This document shows, in pieces, positions 8,876 to 16,396 of a DNA stretch of 64,000 nt. Every line of letters starts with the position of its first letter. Within the stretch, counting starts at the first letter, position 1. A program made the translations under genes and the position numbers. This DNA comes from JAGWRI01 sp963728785 (GTDB lineage: Bacteria; Gemmatimonadota; Gemmatimonadetes; Gemmatimonadales; Gemmatimonadaceae). The stretch is from NCBI GenBank assembly GCA_963728785.1, contig CAVSKV010000002.1, positions 1,178,001 to 1,242,000 on the forward strand. Reading direction: 5' to 3'. Under the pieces are notes generated by a model. It was not told the DNA's origin. It worked only from the letters and a program-made list of their open reading frames with translations, and searched no databases.

Positions 8876-9997
8876 TTATGGCTTGATGTCGGCGGGCGCG
8901 CTCACCCGCGTCGGCGTGCCCGGCGAGATGCCGCGCGCGGCGCCCACGAGAATCGTGTCTCCTGCCGACAGCCCGTTCCGGATCTCCACCGTCTCGGCGA
9001 CGTTGTCGCGAATGCCGAGTTCGACCTCGACCCGCGTCACCTTTCCCTGCCGCAGCACCATCACCGCCGGACGCACCCCCTGTTCGTCCACAGCCGAGAT
9101 CGGCACCATCGGCGCGTCGTGCGTCTCGCTCGCTACGCGCCCGTCGGCGAACAGCCCGCCCACGAGTGAGTTCCCGGCGTTGGGAATGCGCGCCAGCAGC
9201 GATACCTGCCGCGTCGTGGGGTCGGCCGTGGGATTCACGCGCGTGATGTGCCCGGAAAACGTGCGACCGGGGTACCCGGTCACTGAGAAGTCCACCGGCA
9301 TGCCGATCTTCACGTCGGCCAGTGCGTTGGCCGGCACCGACGCTTCCAGCCGCATCGTGGCAGGATTGACCACCGAGAACATGGCGCCGCCGGGAGAGAC
9401 GAAGTCGCCGCCGGTCACGCTGCGCGTTGCCACCACGCCGTCGAACGGCGCGCGCACGATCGTCTTGTCGAGCATCTTCTGCGCATTGCCATACACGGCC
9501 TTGGCGTTGTCGAGCTGCGTCTGGGCCGCCATTGCCGCGTTGCGTGACGCCTCGAGATCGCGATCGGCGATCGCGCCGACCTTGATCAGCGCTTCGTTGC
9601 GCTGGAGGTTCCGCTCCGCGATGTCAGCCGCGTTCTGCAGTGTGCCAACCGCCGACTTGGCGGATAGCGCCTGCTCGCGCAACACTGTGTCGTCGAGACG
9701 CGCCAGCATCTCTCCCCGGGTCACCCGCTGTCCGGGCTCGGCGTATGTCTCGAGCACGGCAGCCTGCACCTCGGCGCGCACGGTGGCCTGTTGATCCGGC
9801 TCCAGCGACCCCGAAATTTCTGGGCCGCTCTGGATCTTGTGCAACGCCACGACGGCGACGTTCTCGGGCCCGATCGTCACACCAGGATCCACCGACTCTG
9901 CGTTGGCGGAGTCGTGGCTGCACGCCGCTACGCCGGCCAGAATGGCCACGGCGACTGCGACGGATGAAAGCCGCGTGATCTGAACCTTTACCTTCAT
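8876..9997 (-). CDS. RND efflux membrane fusion lipoprotein (HlyD/AcrA family)
   Basis: 373 residues. The signal peptide ends in a lipobox (LAGVAAC, Cys26), so the protein should be anchored in the periplasmic face of the inner membrane. The order is lipoyl half (VRAEVQAAVLETYAEPGQRV, about 65-90), a helical hairpin (about 100-160), second lipoyl half (VRAPFDGVVATRSVTGGDFV) and beta-barrel/membrane-proximal domains with MVPISAVDEQG near residue 300. This is the periplasmic adaptor between the RND pump and TolC. The ATG at 9997 overlaps the TGA of tolC by 4 bases. A longer open frame continues upstream but is only the shadow of tolC. Confidence 0.92.
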   Translation of the reverse strand: MKVKVQITRLSSVAVAVAILAGVAACSHDSANAESVDPGVTIGPENVAVVALHKIQSGPEISGSLEPDQQATVRAEVQAAVLETYAEPGQRVTRGEMLARLDDTVLREQALSAKSAVGTLQNAADIAERNLQRNEALIKVGAIADRDLEASRNAAMAAQTQLDNAKAVYGNAQKMLDKTIVRAPFDGVVATRSVTGGDFVSPGGAMFSVVNPATMRLEASVPANALADVKIGMPVDFSVTGYPGRTFSGHITRVNPTADPTTRQVSLLARIPNAGNSLVGGLFADGRVASETHDAPMVPISAVDEQGVRPAVMVLRQGKVTRVEVELGIRDNVAETVEIRNGLSAGDTILVGAARGISPGTPTRVSAPADIKP

Positions 9998-11526
9998 GGA
10001 GACATGCCCCCGGTTTGGCCCGGCACGGCGGTCGCGGCCGGAGATGTCTGGTTTTGTGGCACCGTACTGGTGCTCGTGCTCGTCGCCGAACTTCCGGTTG
10101 ATGTGCCACTCGTGCTCTGCTGGAGCGGTAGATCGCGCAGCAGGGCCACTCGTACCCGCGCTACGGCGAGATCCCGCGCCGCTTGCGCGCGATTTGCCTC
10201 CGCCTGCTGCAGCAACAGGCGCGACTGCGCCAGATCGGTCTGCGTGGACAGTCCCTGCTGGTAGCGCACCTGATCGATCGCGTAGGCGCGGCGCGCCTGC
10301 TCCGACGTGCCCGCGCTGGCCTCCCACGACGCTTCCGCCTGCGCCAGTTGGCGCATCGCCACGCGTGCGTCGACCGCGGCGTACTGCCGCGTTTGATCCA
10401 ACTGGGCCTGAGCCTGATGCAGGTTGGCCTGGGCCACTAGCTCGTCGCCGTGCGTGCCCCCACCATTGAATAGCGACACCGCTGCGCTTACGCCCACCGT
10501 CCAGTTTTCGCGGAAGTTGCTCCACGCGGGAAACGTGGTCTGCGGAAAGAACAGCCGCTGGTAGCCCGACGTGAGCGACACCGCTGGATACCGTTCGGCC
10601 CTGGCCACAGTAAGCAACCCCTCCTGTGCCCGGAGGTTCTGTTGCGCTTCGCGCACCGCGACGCGATGCTGGGCGCTCGTGTCGGGCGCGTTCGTCGTGG
10701 CGATGCCGGCGAGGCCCGGCATCGGGGCATTTTCGATCGGCGTCGTGAGCACCAGCGAATCGTCCAACGGCAATTCGAGCAACCGCTTGACATTGAGCAG
10801 CGCCACATCGCGGTTGGTCTCCGCCTGCAGCACTTGGGGCCGCTGGTTGTCACGCGTTACCTGCGCCTTGAGCAGGTCGAATTCCGACGCGTTGCCCACC
10901 CGGCGCGCCACCGTAGTCTGCCGCAACAGTTCGTCGGTCTGGGCCAGCGTGGAATCGGCGATCACCAGCAGTTGCTGGGCCAGCACGGCGTCGTAATACG
11001 CCTGCGTCACGTCGAGCGCCAATTGCGCCCGCTGCGAGCCGAGTTCGAGATCGGCCACCCGCTGCCCGGCCACCGCCGCCGTGCGCTGGCCGGTGAGCCG
11101 GCCCCAGGTGAAGACGTTCTGCGACACCTGCAGCCCGAGCATCCATTCGTTCGGGGCCCCGAACCCCACGCTTTGCAGGCTCGACGCGGGACTACTCGAA
11201 TTGCTCGACCCCGTCGTGTCCGACGAACTGTTTCCGAAGCTGAATCCCGAGAACTGGGAACGGAGCGTCCGTGTGTACCCAACGGACGCGCCGACCTGCG
11301 GCAGGAACTGGCTGCGCGCCTGGTCGAACTGGCCTTCCGCATGCATCACGCCTGCGCGGGCTATGCGGACGGTCGTGCTGCGCTGTTCGGCCAACTGGAT
11401 GGCGTCTTCCAGCGTTACGCTGCGGACGCCGCCGCTCGCATCCTGCGCCGCCGCCGGGACCGCACCGAGGACGATGCCGATGACCAAGACGACGACGCGC
11501 GCGCTCCTGGCTGTGATGTGTGGCAT
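9994..11526 (-). CDS. TolC-family outer-membrane efflux channel
   Basis: 510 residues from the ATG at 11526, starting with a clear signal peptide (VVVLVIGIVLGAVPAAAQ). Two outer-membrane efflux repeats follow, with SVTLEDAIQLAEQRSTTVRIAR at the first and long alanine/glutamine-rich coiled-coil stretches, and GVSAAVSLFNGGGTHGDELVAQANL in the second. The C-terminal 40 residues are Ser/Thr/Gly-rich and probably disordered. It would form the outer-membrane exit duct of the adjacent pump. tetR lies 35 bases upstream on the same strand, so all four genes form one operon. Confidence 0.92.
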   Translation of the reverse strand: MPHITARSARVVVLVIGIVLGAVPAAAQDASGGVRSVTLEDAIQLAEQRSTTVRIARAGVMHAEGQFDQARSQFLPQVGASVGYTRTLRSQFSGFSFGNSSSDTTGSSNSSSPASSLQSVGFGAPNEWMLGLQVSQNVFTWGRLTGQRTAAVAGQRVADLELGSQRAQLALDVTQAYYDAVLAQQLLVIADSTLAQTDELLRQTTVARRVGNASEFDLLKAQVTRDNQRPQVLQAETNRDVALLNVKRLLELPLDDSLVLTTPIENAPMPGLAGIATTNAPDTSAQHRVAVREAQQNLRAQEGLLTVARAERYPAVSLTSGYQRLFFPQTTFPAWSNFRENWTVGVSAAVSLFNGGGTHGDELVAQANLHQAQAQLDQTRQYAAVDARVAMRQLAQAEASWEASAGTSEQARRAYAIDQVRYQQGLSTQTDLAQSRLLLQQAEANRAQAARDLAVARVRVALLRDLPLQQSTSGTSTGSSATSTSTSTVPQNQTSPAATAVPGQTGGMSP

Positions 11527-11561
11527 GGTTTGGAATATTGAAAGGTGATCGAGCCGCGGTG

Positions 11562-12167
11562 TCAGGCCGCCGTGACCTTCGATTTCGGCGTCGCTGGGAT
11601 CGACACGCCCACGGCCCGCAAGAAACACCGTGCGTAGCGATTGGGCGCGTCCTCTGCCGGCTCTGGAAATGCCCCGGGCATCATCTCGCGGCACATCGCG
11701 TCGCCGAACAACGACGACATGAACATCGAGATCGCGGTGGCCGTGTCACCGCCGCTCTCTGCCAGCTGCCGCTCAGTGAGCGCGTCCACGTACCGCGCGA
11801 GCACCCCCGCGGCGCAGTGCGGGCCCCGACAGGCAGCTTCGGCGGCCAGCGGACGTTCTTCCATCTCGCTCATCGACTTCCGAAGGAACGACCGCTCCCG
11901 GGTCAGCAGCGTGAGGACGACGCGGCACCACTCCGTGAGTTCGCCTTCGGGATCGACTGGCTCGGCCGGAAGTTCCGGGACGACGGTCGCATTCGCCTGG
12001 CCGCGGGCGAGTTCCTCAAAAAGTGAGTCCTTGGAGCCGAACGTGCGGAAGAGCGTGACTTCATTGACCCCGGCCTCATTGGCAATGAGTCGGGTGGTCG
12101 CGCCGCGGAAGCCGTGGAGAGCGTAGACGCGGGCGGCCGCTTCGAGAATTCGGTCGCGGATTTCCAT
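11562..12167 (-). CDS. TetR/AcrR-family repressor of the efflux operon
   Basis: 201 residues. Residues 1-55 carry the TetR helix-turn-helix (DRILEAAARVYALHGFRGATTRLIANEAGV, then NEVTLFRTFGSKDSLFEEL). The C-terminal ligand domain is divergent, with a CRGPHCAAGVLARYVDAL segment. It is the first gene of the operon with tolC, fusion protein and RND pump, a typical autoregulated arrangement. Thirty-three bases before its start lies a perfect palindrome that is the likely operator. The ATG has no Shine-Dalgarno sequence; the nearest -10 candidate leaves almost no leader, so translation may be leaderless. Confidence 0.9.
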   Translation of the reverse strand: MEIRDRILEAAARVYALHGFRGATTRLIANEAGVNEVTLFRTFGSKDSLFEELARGQANATVVPELPAEPVDPEGELTEWCRVVLTLLTRERSFLRKSMSEMEERPLAAEAACRGPHCAAGVLARYVDALTERQLAESGGDTATAISMFMSSLFGDAMCREMMPGAFPEPAEDAPNRYARCFLRAVGVSIPATPKSKVTAA

Positions 12168-12176
12168 AGAACCCGG

Positions 12177-12219
12177 AGGCTAGTCGGTCCCCGCCTGGTA
12201 AGCAAGTAGGTACTTGCTT
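12177..12219 (-). promoter_or_regulatory. TetR operator palindrome and overlapping promoter
   Basis: At 12200-12219 two 9-base half-sites, AAGCAAGTA and TACTTGCTT, are perfect reverse complements around a GG spacer, the size and symmetry expected for a TetR-family operator. On the minus strand TTGCTT (12200-12205, inside the right half-site) could serve as -35, followed 17 bases later by TAGCCT (12177-12182) as -10; transcription would then begin within a few bases of the tetR ATG. Binding there would block polymerase. The palindrome is seen; the promoter boxes are a guess. Confidence 0.65.
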
Positions 12220-12312
12220 CAGTCTGGTCGTCGTTGCCCCTCGCTTCGTCCAACGGGCCACCCATCGCCGTCCGACCCTTCGACTGCTTGACTGTCCGAC
12301 TGTCCCTACCCC

Positions 12313-13227
12313 TCAGCCTCGCCCTGGTCTCAGCCTGTCCGGCGGCGCCAATCCCGCACGCTCATCCTGCAGCGTAGACGAAAGCAACTGGCCCACGTAG
12401 CAGCCGACCGTATAGGGATACTCGCGCGTGAGATGATAGGCATACGAATAGGTGCGCCCGTCCGCGATGACCTGTTCGGCGCGCCCGTGGCACGCATCGA
12501 GGTCCCGGTCGGTGAGCAGCCGTCCGCTCGCATCCTTCATCCCGAGAATTGGATAGCCGTCCAGCGCCCATCCGACCACCGAGTTGCTAGCCACGCCAGG
12601 GATGCACGGCGAGGCACTGTGGTAGTGATATTGGGCGTTGCGCTGCGGGTGCCCATCGCAATTGTCCTGGATCTCGTGTGCTGCCGCGTCCCGTCCGGCG
12701 TCGTCGAGCGCATTGTAGAGCGCCACACCGGTAATCGTGAACCCGATCATCCCCATTGGCAGACAGGTCGGCGTCGCCGCCGCGATCGGTCGCAGCGGAA
12801 TCTCGAAGTCGAGGTGCTGCACACCCACGCGGTTGGGATTGGTGTCATAGCGGTACACGGAGTCCCGCGGCAGGATCGGAAAGATCCCGGTAGGCTCGTC
12901 CACCGGCAGACCGTTGCCCTTGAACTCGAGTTGGCTGCCGTCGGGCATGGGCGTGAACGCGGCGCCAGGCCAGAGCACATTGCCCGATACGTGCGGCTTT
13001 TTCGTGGGATTCCAACTGTCACTATGAAACCACGGACCGTCGTGGCGCGCCCCGCCGCCGCCGCGGAACGTCGCTCGGCAGGAGTACACGTTGCCCACCG
13101 CCGGGTGATCGGTGACGTGTCCGTCGCCGAGCGGAAGGCTCTGGGCGCGTGCGATGCACGGAACGGCGAGCAGGAACGCCGCAGCCAAGAGGCAGCGCCG
13201 GCCGGGGAATCGGATGTTCAGCATCAT
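12313..13227 (-). CDS. Exported YHYH-domain protein
   Basis: About 304 residues from the ATG at 13227 (a second ATG follows at once; an in-frame ATG at 13266 would put 13 polar residues ahead of the signal peptide). A signal peptide CLLAAAFLLAVPCIARAQ is followed by a beta-rich domain ending in the name-giving motif AQYHYHSASPCI near residue 205 and the GWALDGYPILG segment characteristic of YHYH proteins. These are secreted or periplasmic proteins of unknown biochemical role, with conserved His residues that could bind metal. It has several Cys residues (CRATF, DNCDGH, SPCIPG, DACHG, VGCYVG) that may pair in the periplasm. A solitary gene between the tetR promoter and a GH127 gene. Confidence 0.8.
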   Translation of the reverse strand: MMLNIRFPGRRCLLAAAFLLAVPCIARAQSLPLGDGHVTDHPAVGNVYSCRATFRGGGGARHDGPWFHSDSWNPTKKPHVSGNVLWPGAAFTPMPDGSQLEFKGNGLPVDEPTGIFPILPRDSVYRYDTNPNRVGVQHLDFEIPLRPIAAATPTCLPMGMIGFTITGVALYNALDDAGRDAAAHEIQDNCDGHPQRNAQYHYHSASPCIPGVASNSVVGWALDGYPILGMKDASGRLLTDRDLDACHGRAEQVIADGRTYSYAYHLTREYPYTVGCYVGQLLSSTLQDERAGLAPPDRLRPGRG

Positions 13228-13308
13228 ACTGGAAGTTGGAAGATATGCGCTCGTCGCGTATCTCATGTCGTTGTAGCCGGCGGGCGGAGCCCAGCGGCCC
13301 CGGACGGA

Positions 13309-15798
13309 CTATGGTCCCGCCCGCACCGTGCGCACACCGAAAACCGTGGCAATGCGACCGTGGTCGCCCGCGTCGAACCGGACGATGACCGTCGTCCGGC
13401 CGGCGGCGACCGCCTCCGATACCGGGTAGCGCACGTCGAAGAACCCGTTCGCCCCGGTGGTCGGGGCGAACGTGCCAACCACGGTGCCGTTTATCATAAT
13501 GCTAAAGTCACCGGTCGTTGGCGTCAGGCCGGGCTCGTTGTAGTACGTCACGACCAGCGCAGTCGGGGCGGCCGGATCCACCGGCAGCACATAGGAGAAC
13601 CACCCGGTACCCCCGCGACCCGGACGGCCCTCGGTGTGTTGCGCGGGCCGCTCGGCGGGGTCAGTCTGATAGTGGAAGAGCGCGTCGTCCTCCCGGTTCC
13701 CCGGCCGCACGAACCCGACCGTCGCCGCTTCCAGCGCACGCTCCCGTTCGCGCTCGTCAGCGAGCGCGGCCACCCTCCGGTCGAACTCCGCCGGCGTGAC
13801 TACATCCAGGTAGAGACTGTACGTCCGTTCGTATGTCCGGTAGAAGGGCGCCAGTGCGATGTCTCCGGCCGGGGCCGGCGCTCCGGGAACCCGCGCCACC
13901 TGACGGGCGGTGAAGTCGCCGGCAGCGGCGGCGGGCACGACCCAGTCGTCCAGCGGGCGCCCGGCCGCGACCATTACCGGCACCGGTGGCTTGATGAACG
14001 CGGCGCTCCCTTCGCGCCGCGGGCCGAGATCCGCCGCCAGCGCCAACGGCCCCCACATGATCGCCGCCACGCTCGGCTCATCGGGGGTCGTTTCTAACCG
14101 TAAGGTCTTGGGTATCGTCAACTCCACGACGTCTCCCGGATTCCACGTGCGCGTCAATTCCACGAACGTGCTCGGCGGCAATACCCGCCGGTCCTGGTTC
14201 ACCAGCCTCCCGCCCGCGCGCCCCGGCTGCAGGCTGTCGAGCAGCGGCTGCGGGACGTCCTGTCCGTTGACCCGCACCCGGAACCCGTCGCCCGCCCAAC
14301 TCGGTCGCCGGATGGCAACCGTAAAGCGCGTCGGTGCCCGCGGTGTGATGGTGAGTCTGGCCGTTCCGCCGTCCGGGAAATCGGTGTCCATCGCGAACCG
14401 CGTCCCGTCGCTGAACCGGGCCGTGGAGGGCACGAACACCGTGACCCATCGCGTGTCGTCCGATTCGTAATACACGCCGTAGCCGACCAGCGCGTGATTC
14501 TCCATCCCCGTGCCCACGCAGCAGGTGAAATCCCAGTGCATGTCCTGGTACTCCTGCTGTTCGCCCCGCCCCACCGGAACCATGTACGACATATCCCCGT
14601 CCACCGGATCGATGGACGAGAGTTGGTGGTTGAACAGTGCCCGCTCCTGGAAATCGGCGTAGAACGCGTCGGGCCGCAGCGCGAACAGCCGCCGCGTGAG
14701 CTTCAGCATATTGTAAACGTTGCACGACTCGCAGGTCCGGCCGTCGATCCGCGCGCCCCACCCGTCGGCCGGGCCGAAGTATTCCGACAGCCCGTGGCCG
14801 CCGCTGGCATACGTGTGGTGCTGCACCACGGTGTCCCAGAAGAACGACGCGGCCAGCAGGTCGCCCGCGTCGCCCGTGTACCCGAAGCGCTCGGCCGAGC
14901 CGACGAGCTTGGGGACCTGGCAGTTGCCGTGCTTGCCGTTCAGATTGTCCTGGCCGCGCTTGAGCGCGTCGGTGAACGCGTGGTGCTCGAACCTGTACGA
15001 GACGGCGAGCCACCGGGCGTCGCCGGTGTCGGCCCACAAGTCGGCGAGTACTTCGTTCATGCCGCCATGCTCGGTGTTGAGCATCTCCGCCAGCTGTGCG
15101 TCGCTGAGCGGAGTCAGAATCCCTTCTGCCCATGCCGCGAATTTCACCTCGACTTCGAGCGCCGTCGGGTTGCCGGTGTGCCGGTAGGCGTCGCGGAGCC
15201 CGGCGAAGGTCTTGTGCAAGGTGTACCAGGGCGACCACAGCCCGTTCAGATCGAACGGCGCCGAGCGAATCACGCCGTCGTGTAGCTCGCCGAACGCCTT
15301 GCGTCCGTTCTCCAGCGCGCTCAGGTAGCCGTCGCCGTTCTTGTCCTGCACTTCCTTCAACCCAGCCACCAGGTAGTCGGCACGCGCCTTGAACCGCGCG
15401 TCGCCGGTGGCCAGGTACATGAGGCTCACAGCGGACAGATGGTGCCCTGCAATGTGGCCGGTGAGATTGCGGCCGTCCCCGTCCCAGCCGGTATAGCCCG
15501 GCGCTTTGGGAGCGAGGCCGGCGCGGATCCTGTAGTAGGCGAGCATCCGATCCGGATCGAGCGACAGCAAATACGCGGCGTCCAGATCCTGGGCGTGCTT
15601 GAGCGGGCCGCCGAGCACCCGCACGTCAGCCAGCGGTACAGGCCGGGCGCGGATCACCCTTTCGGCAACCGGGCCGGCAGCGGACCCGCGGCGTTCGGCG
15701 GCAAGTTCTTCGGCGCTCGCGCTGCCGCGAATGCCGAGCGAGAGCGCTGCGGCCGCAGAGGCGGAGAGAGCGATGAAGTCGCGTCTAGAGGCAGGCAT
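13309..15798 (-). CDS. Tat-exported glycoside hydrolase family 127 (beta-L-arabinofuranosidase-type)
   Basis: 829 residues from the ATG at 15798, just before the twin-arginine signal ASRRDFIALSASAAAALSLG. The body has the (alpha/alpha)6 barrel signatures of GH127/DUF1680, including GWDGDGRNLTGHIAGHHLSA and GDNLNGKH-like loops. Bifidobacterial HypBA1 uses a zinc-bound Cys nucleophile (E338, C340, C417, C418); here the motif CESCNVYNML puts E357 and C359, and FTCCVG puts C426 and C427, so the full Glu-Cys3 site is kept. The last ~110 residues form an extra beta domain (WFSYVLPVDP to FDAGDHGRIATVFGV) seen in larger family members. I infer hydrolysis of beta-L-arabinofuranosides in the periplasm. 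No other sugar gene is adjacent. Confidence 0.88.
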   Translation of the reverse strand: MPASRRDFIALSASAAAALSLGIRGSASAEELAAERRGSAAGPVAERVIRARPVPLADVRVLGGPLKHAQDLDAAYLLSLDPDRMLAYYRIRAGLAPKAPGYTGWDGDGRNLTGHIAGHHLSAVSLMYLATGDARFKARADYLVAGLKEVQDKNGDGYLSALENGRKAFGELHDGVIRSAPFDLNGLWSPWYTLHKTFAGLRDAYRHTGNPTALEVEVKFAAWAEGILTPLSDAQLAEMLNTEHGGMNEVLADLWADTGDARWLAVSYRFEHHAFTDALKRGQDNLNGKHGNCQVPKLVGSAERFGYTGDAGDLLAASFFWDTVVQHHTYASGGHGLSEYFGPADGWGARIDGRTCESCNVYNMLKLTRRLFALRPDAFYADFQERALFNHQLSSIDPVDGDMSYMVPVGRGEQQEYQDMHWDFTCCVGTGMENHALVGYGVYYESDDTRWVTVFVPSTARFSDGTRFAMDTDFPDGGTARLTITPRAPTRFTVAIRRPSWAGDGFRVRVNGQDVPQPLLDSLQPGRAGGRLVNQDRRVLPPSTFVELTRTWNPGDVVELTIPKTLRLETTPDEPSVAAIMWGPLALAADLGPRREGSAAFIKPPVPVMVAAGRPLDDWVVPAAAAGDFTARQVARVPGAPAPAGDIALAPFYRTYERTYSLYLDVVTPAEFDRRVAALADERERERALEAATVGFVRPGNREDDALFHYQTDPAERPAQHTEGRPGRGGTGWFSYVLPVDPAAPTALVVTYYNEPGLTPTTGDFSIMINGTVVGTFAPTTGANGFFDVRYPVSEAVAAGRTTVIVRFDAGDHGRIATVFGVRTVRAGP

Positions 15799-15826
15799 GG
15801 TGGAGGCTGGAAGGTGAGGGATCGAC

Positions 15827-16168
15827 CTATGCGGTGGCGGCAGCCGCGGCGGCGGCCTCGCGTTGCTTCTGTTCGGCAATCGTCTCGTACGACGTGTTCG
15901 ACTCCGGCCGCTGCATGGATGCGAGGCCCACGACGCCCAGGCCCAGCCCTTTCATTGGATTGGTCCAGAGGACGGAGCCCGTGCCCTGATCGAGGCGAAA
16001 CACCTCGCCTTGACTGGCTGCGAACAGGCCGTCGCCGTCCCAGAGCACGGTGACGAAGCTCGATCCCTTGAGCTTCGCGCGCCAAATCTCCAACCCGTTA
16101 CGTCGATCGACGGCAACCACGCAATTCTTGATGCCGACGAACAGCAGTTCTTCCGATTGGCGCACCAT
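15827..16168 (-). CDS. Small PQQ-like beta-propeller repeat protein
   Basis: 113 residues with two blade-like repeats: ELLFVGIKNCVVAVDRRNGLEIWRAKL and GLFAASQGEVFRLDQGTGSVLWTNPM, the pattern of PQQ-enzyme/BamB-type repeats (hydrophobic strand, D-x-x-x-G-x-x-x-W). Two blades cannot close a propeller, so it must oligomerise or bind as a fragment. There is no signal peptide, so it is probably cytoplasmic, and the tail is an Ala-rich run. It may be a domain fragment of a larger gene, but the frame has its own ATG. It lies 28 bases upstream of the GH127 gene on the same strand. Function unknown. Confidence 0.6.
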   Translation of the reverse strand: MVRQSEELLFVGIKNCVVAVDRRNGLEIWRAKLKGSSFVTVLWDGDGLFAASQGEVFRLDQGTGSVLWTNPMKGLGLGVVGLASMQRPESNTSYETIAEQKQREAAAAAAATA

Positions 16169-16200
16169 CGCATTCTCCGTTCGAGCTCAGCATCCACAAT

Positions 16201-16227
16201 GACTTGCTCTCGCCTCACTGGCAAGTC
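16201..16227. promoter_or_regulatory. Inverted repeat in the divergent region ahead of the M1 peptidase
   Basis: GACTTGC (16201-16207) and GCAAGTC (16221-16227) are perfect reverse complements around a 13-base spacer, in the 228-base gap between two divergent genes. The 6-base core GCAAGT/ACTTGC also makes up the TetR operator at 12200-12219, but in the opposite orientation. It could be a binding site or chance; no promoter boxes stand out. Confidence 0.3.
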
Positions 16228-16396
16228 GCGACACCAACTGGAGGCCCGCATCCGGTGGCCGCACGCTCCACCCGGCGGGAGCGGCCAGGCCATTTCACGC
16301 AGTGCAGACTATCGTCCGATTTCGTTTCAGGCCATTTTTCGCCGTGCGACTATTCGCGCGTCGCCTGGAGTTCCCCCGCAAGAGGACTGGACCTCG

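Noticed and set aside
12433..14097. 554-residue open frame on the plus strand
   Set aside because: Antisense to the YHYH and GH127 genes; arginine-rich low-complexity text.
16117..16133. Another copy of the GGCATCAAGAA repeat end
   Set aside because: The match lies inside the PQQ-like gene as Gly-Ile-Lys-Asn codons with no further similarity to the repeat; chance.
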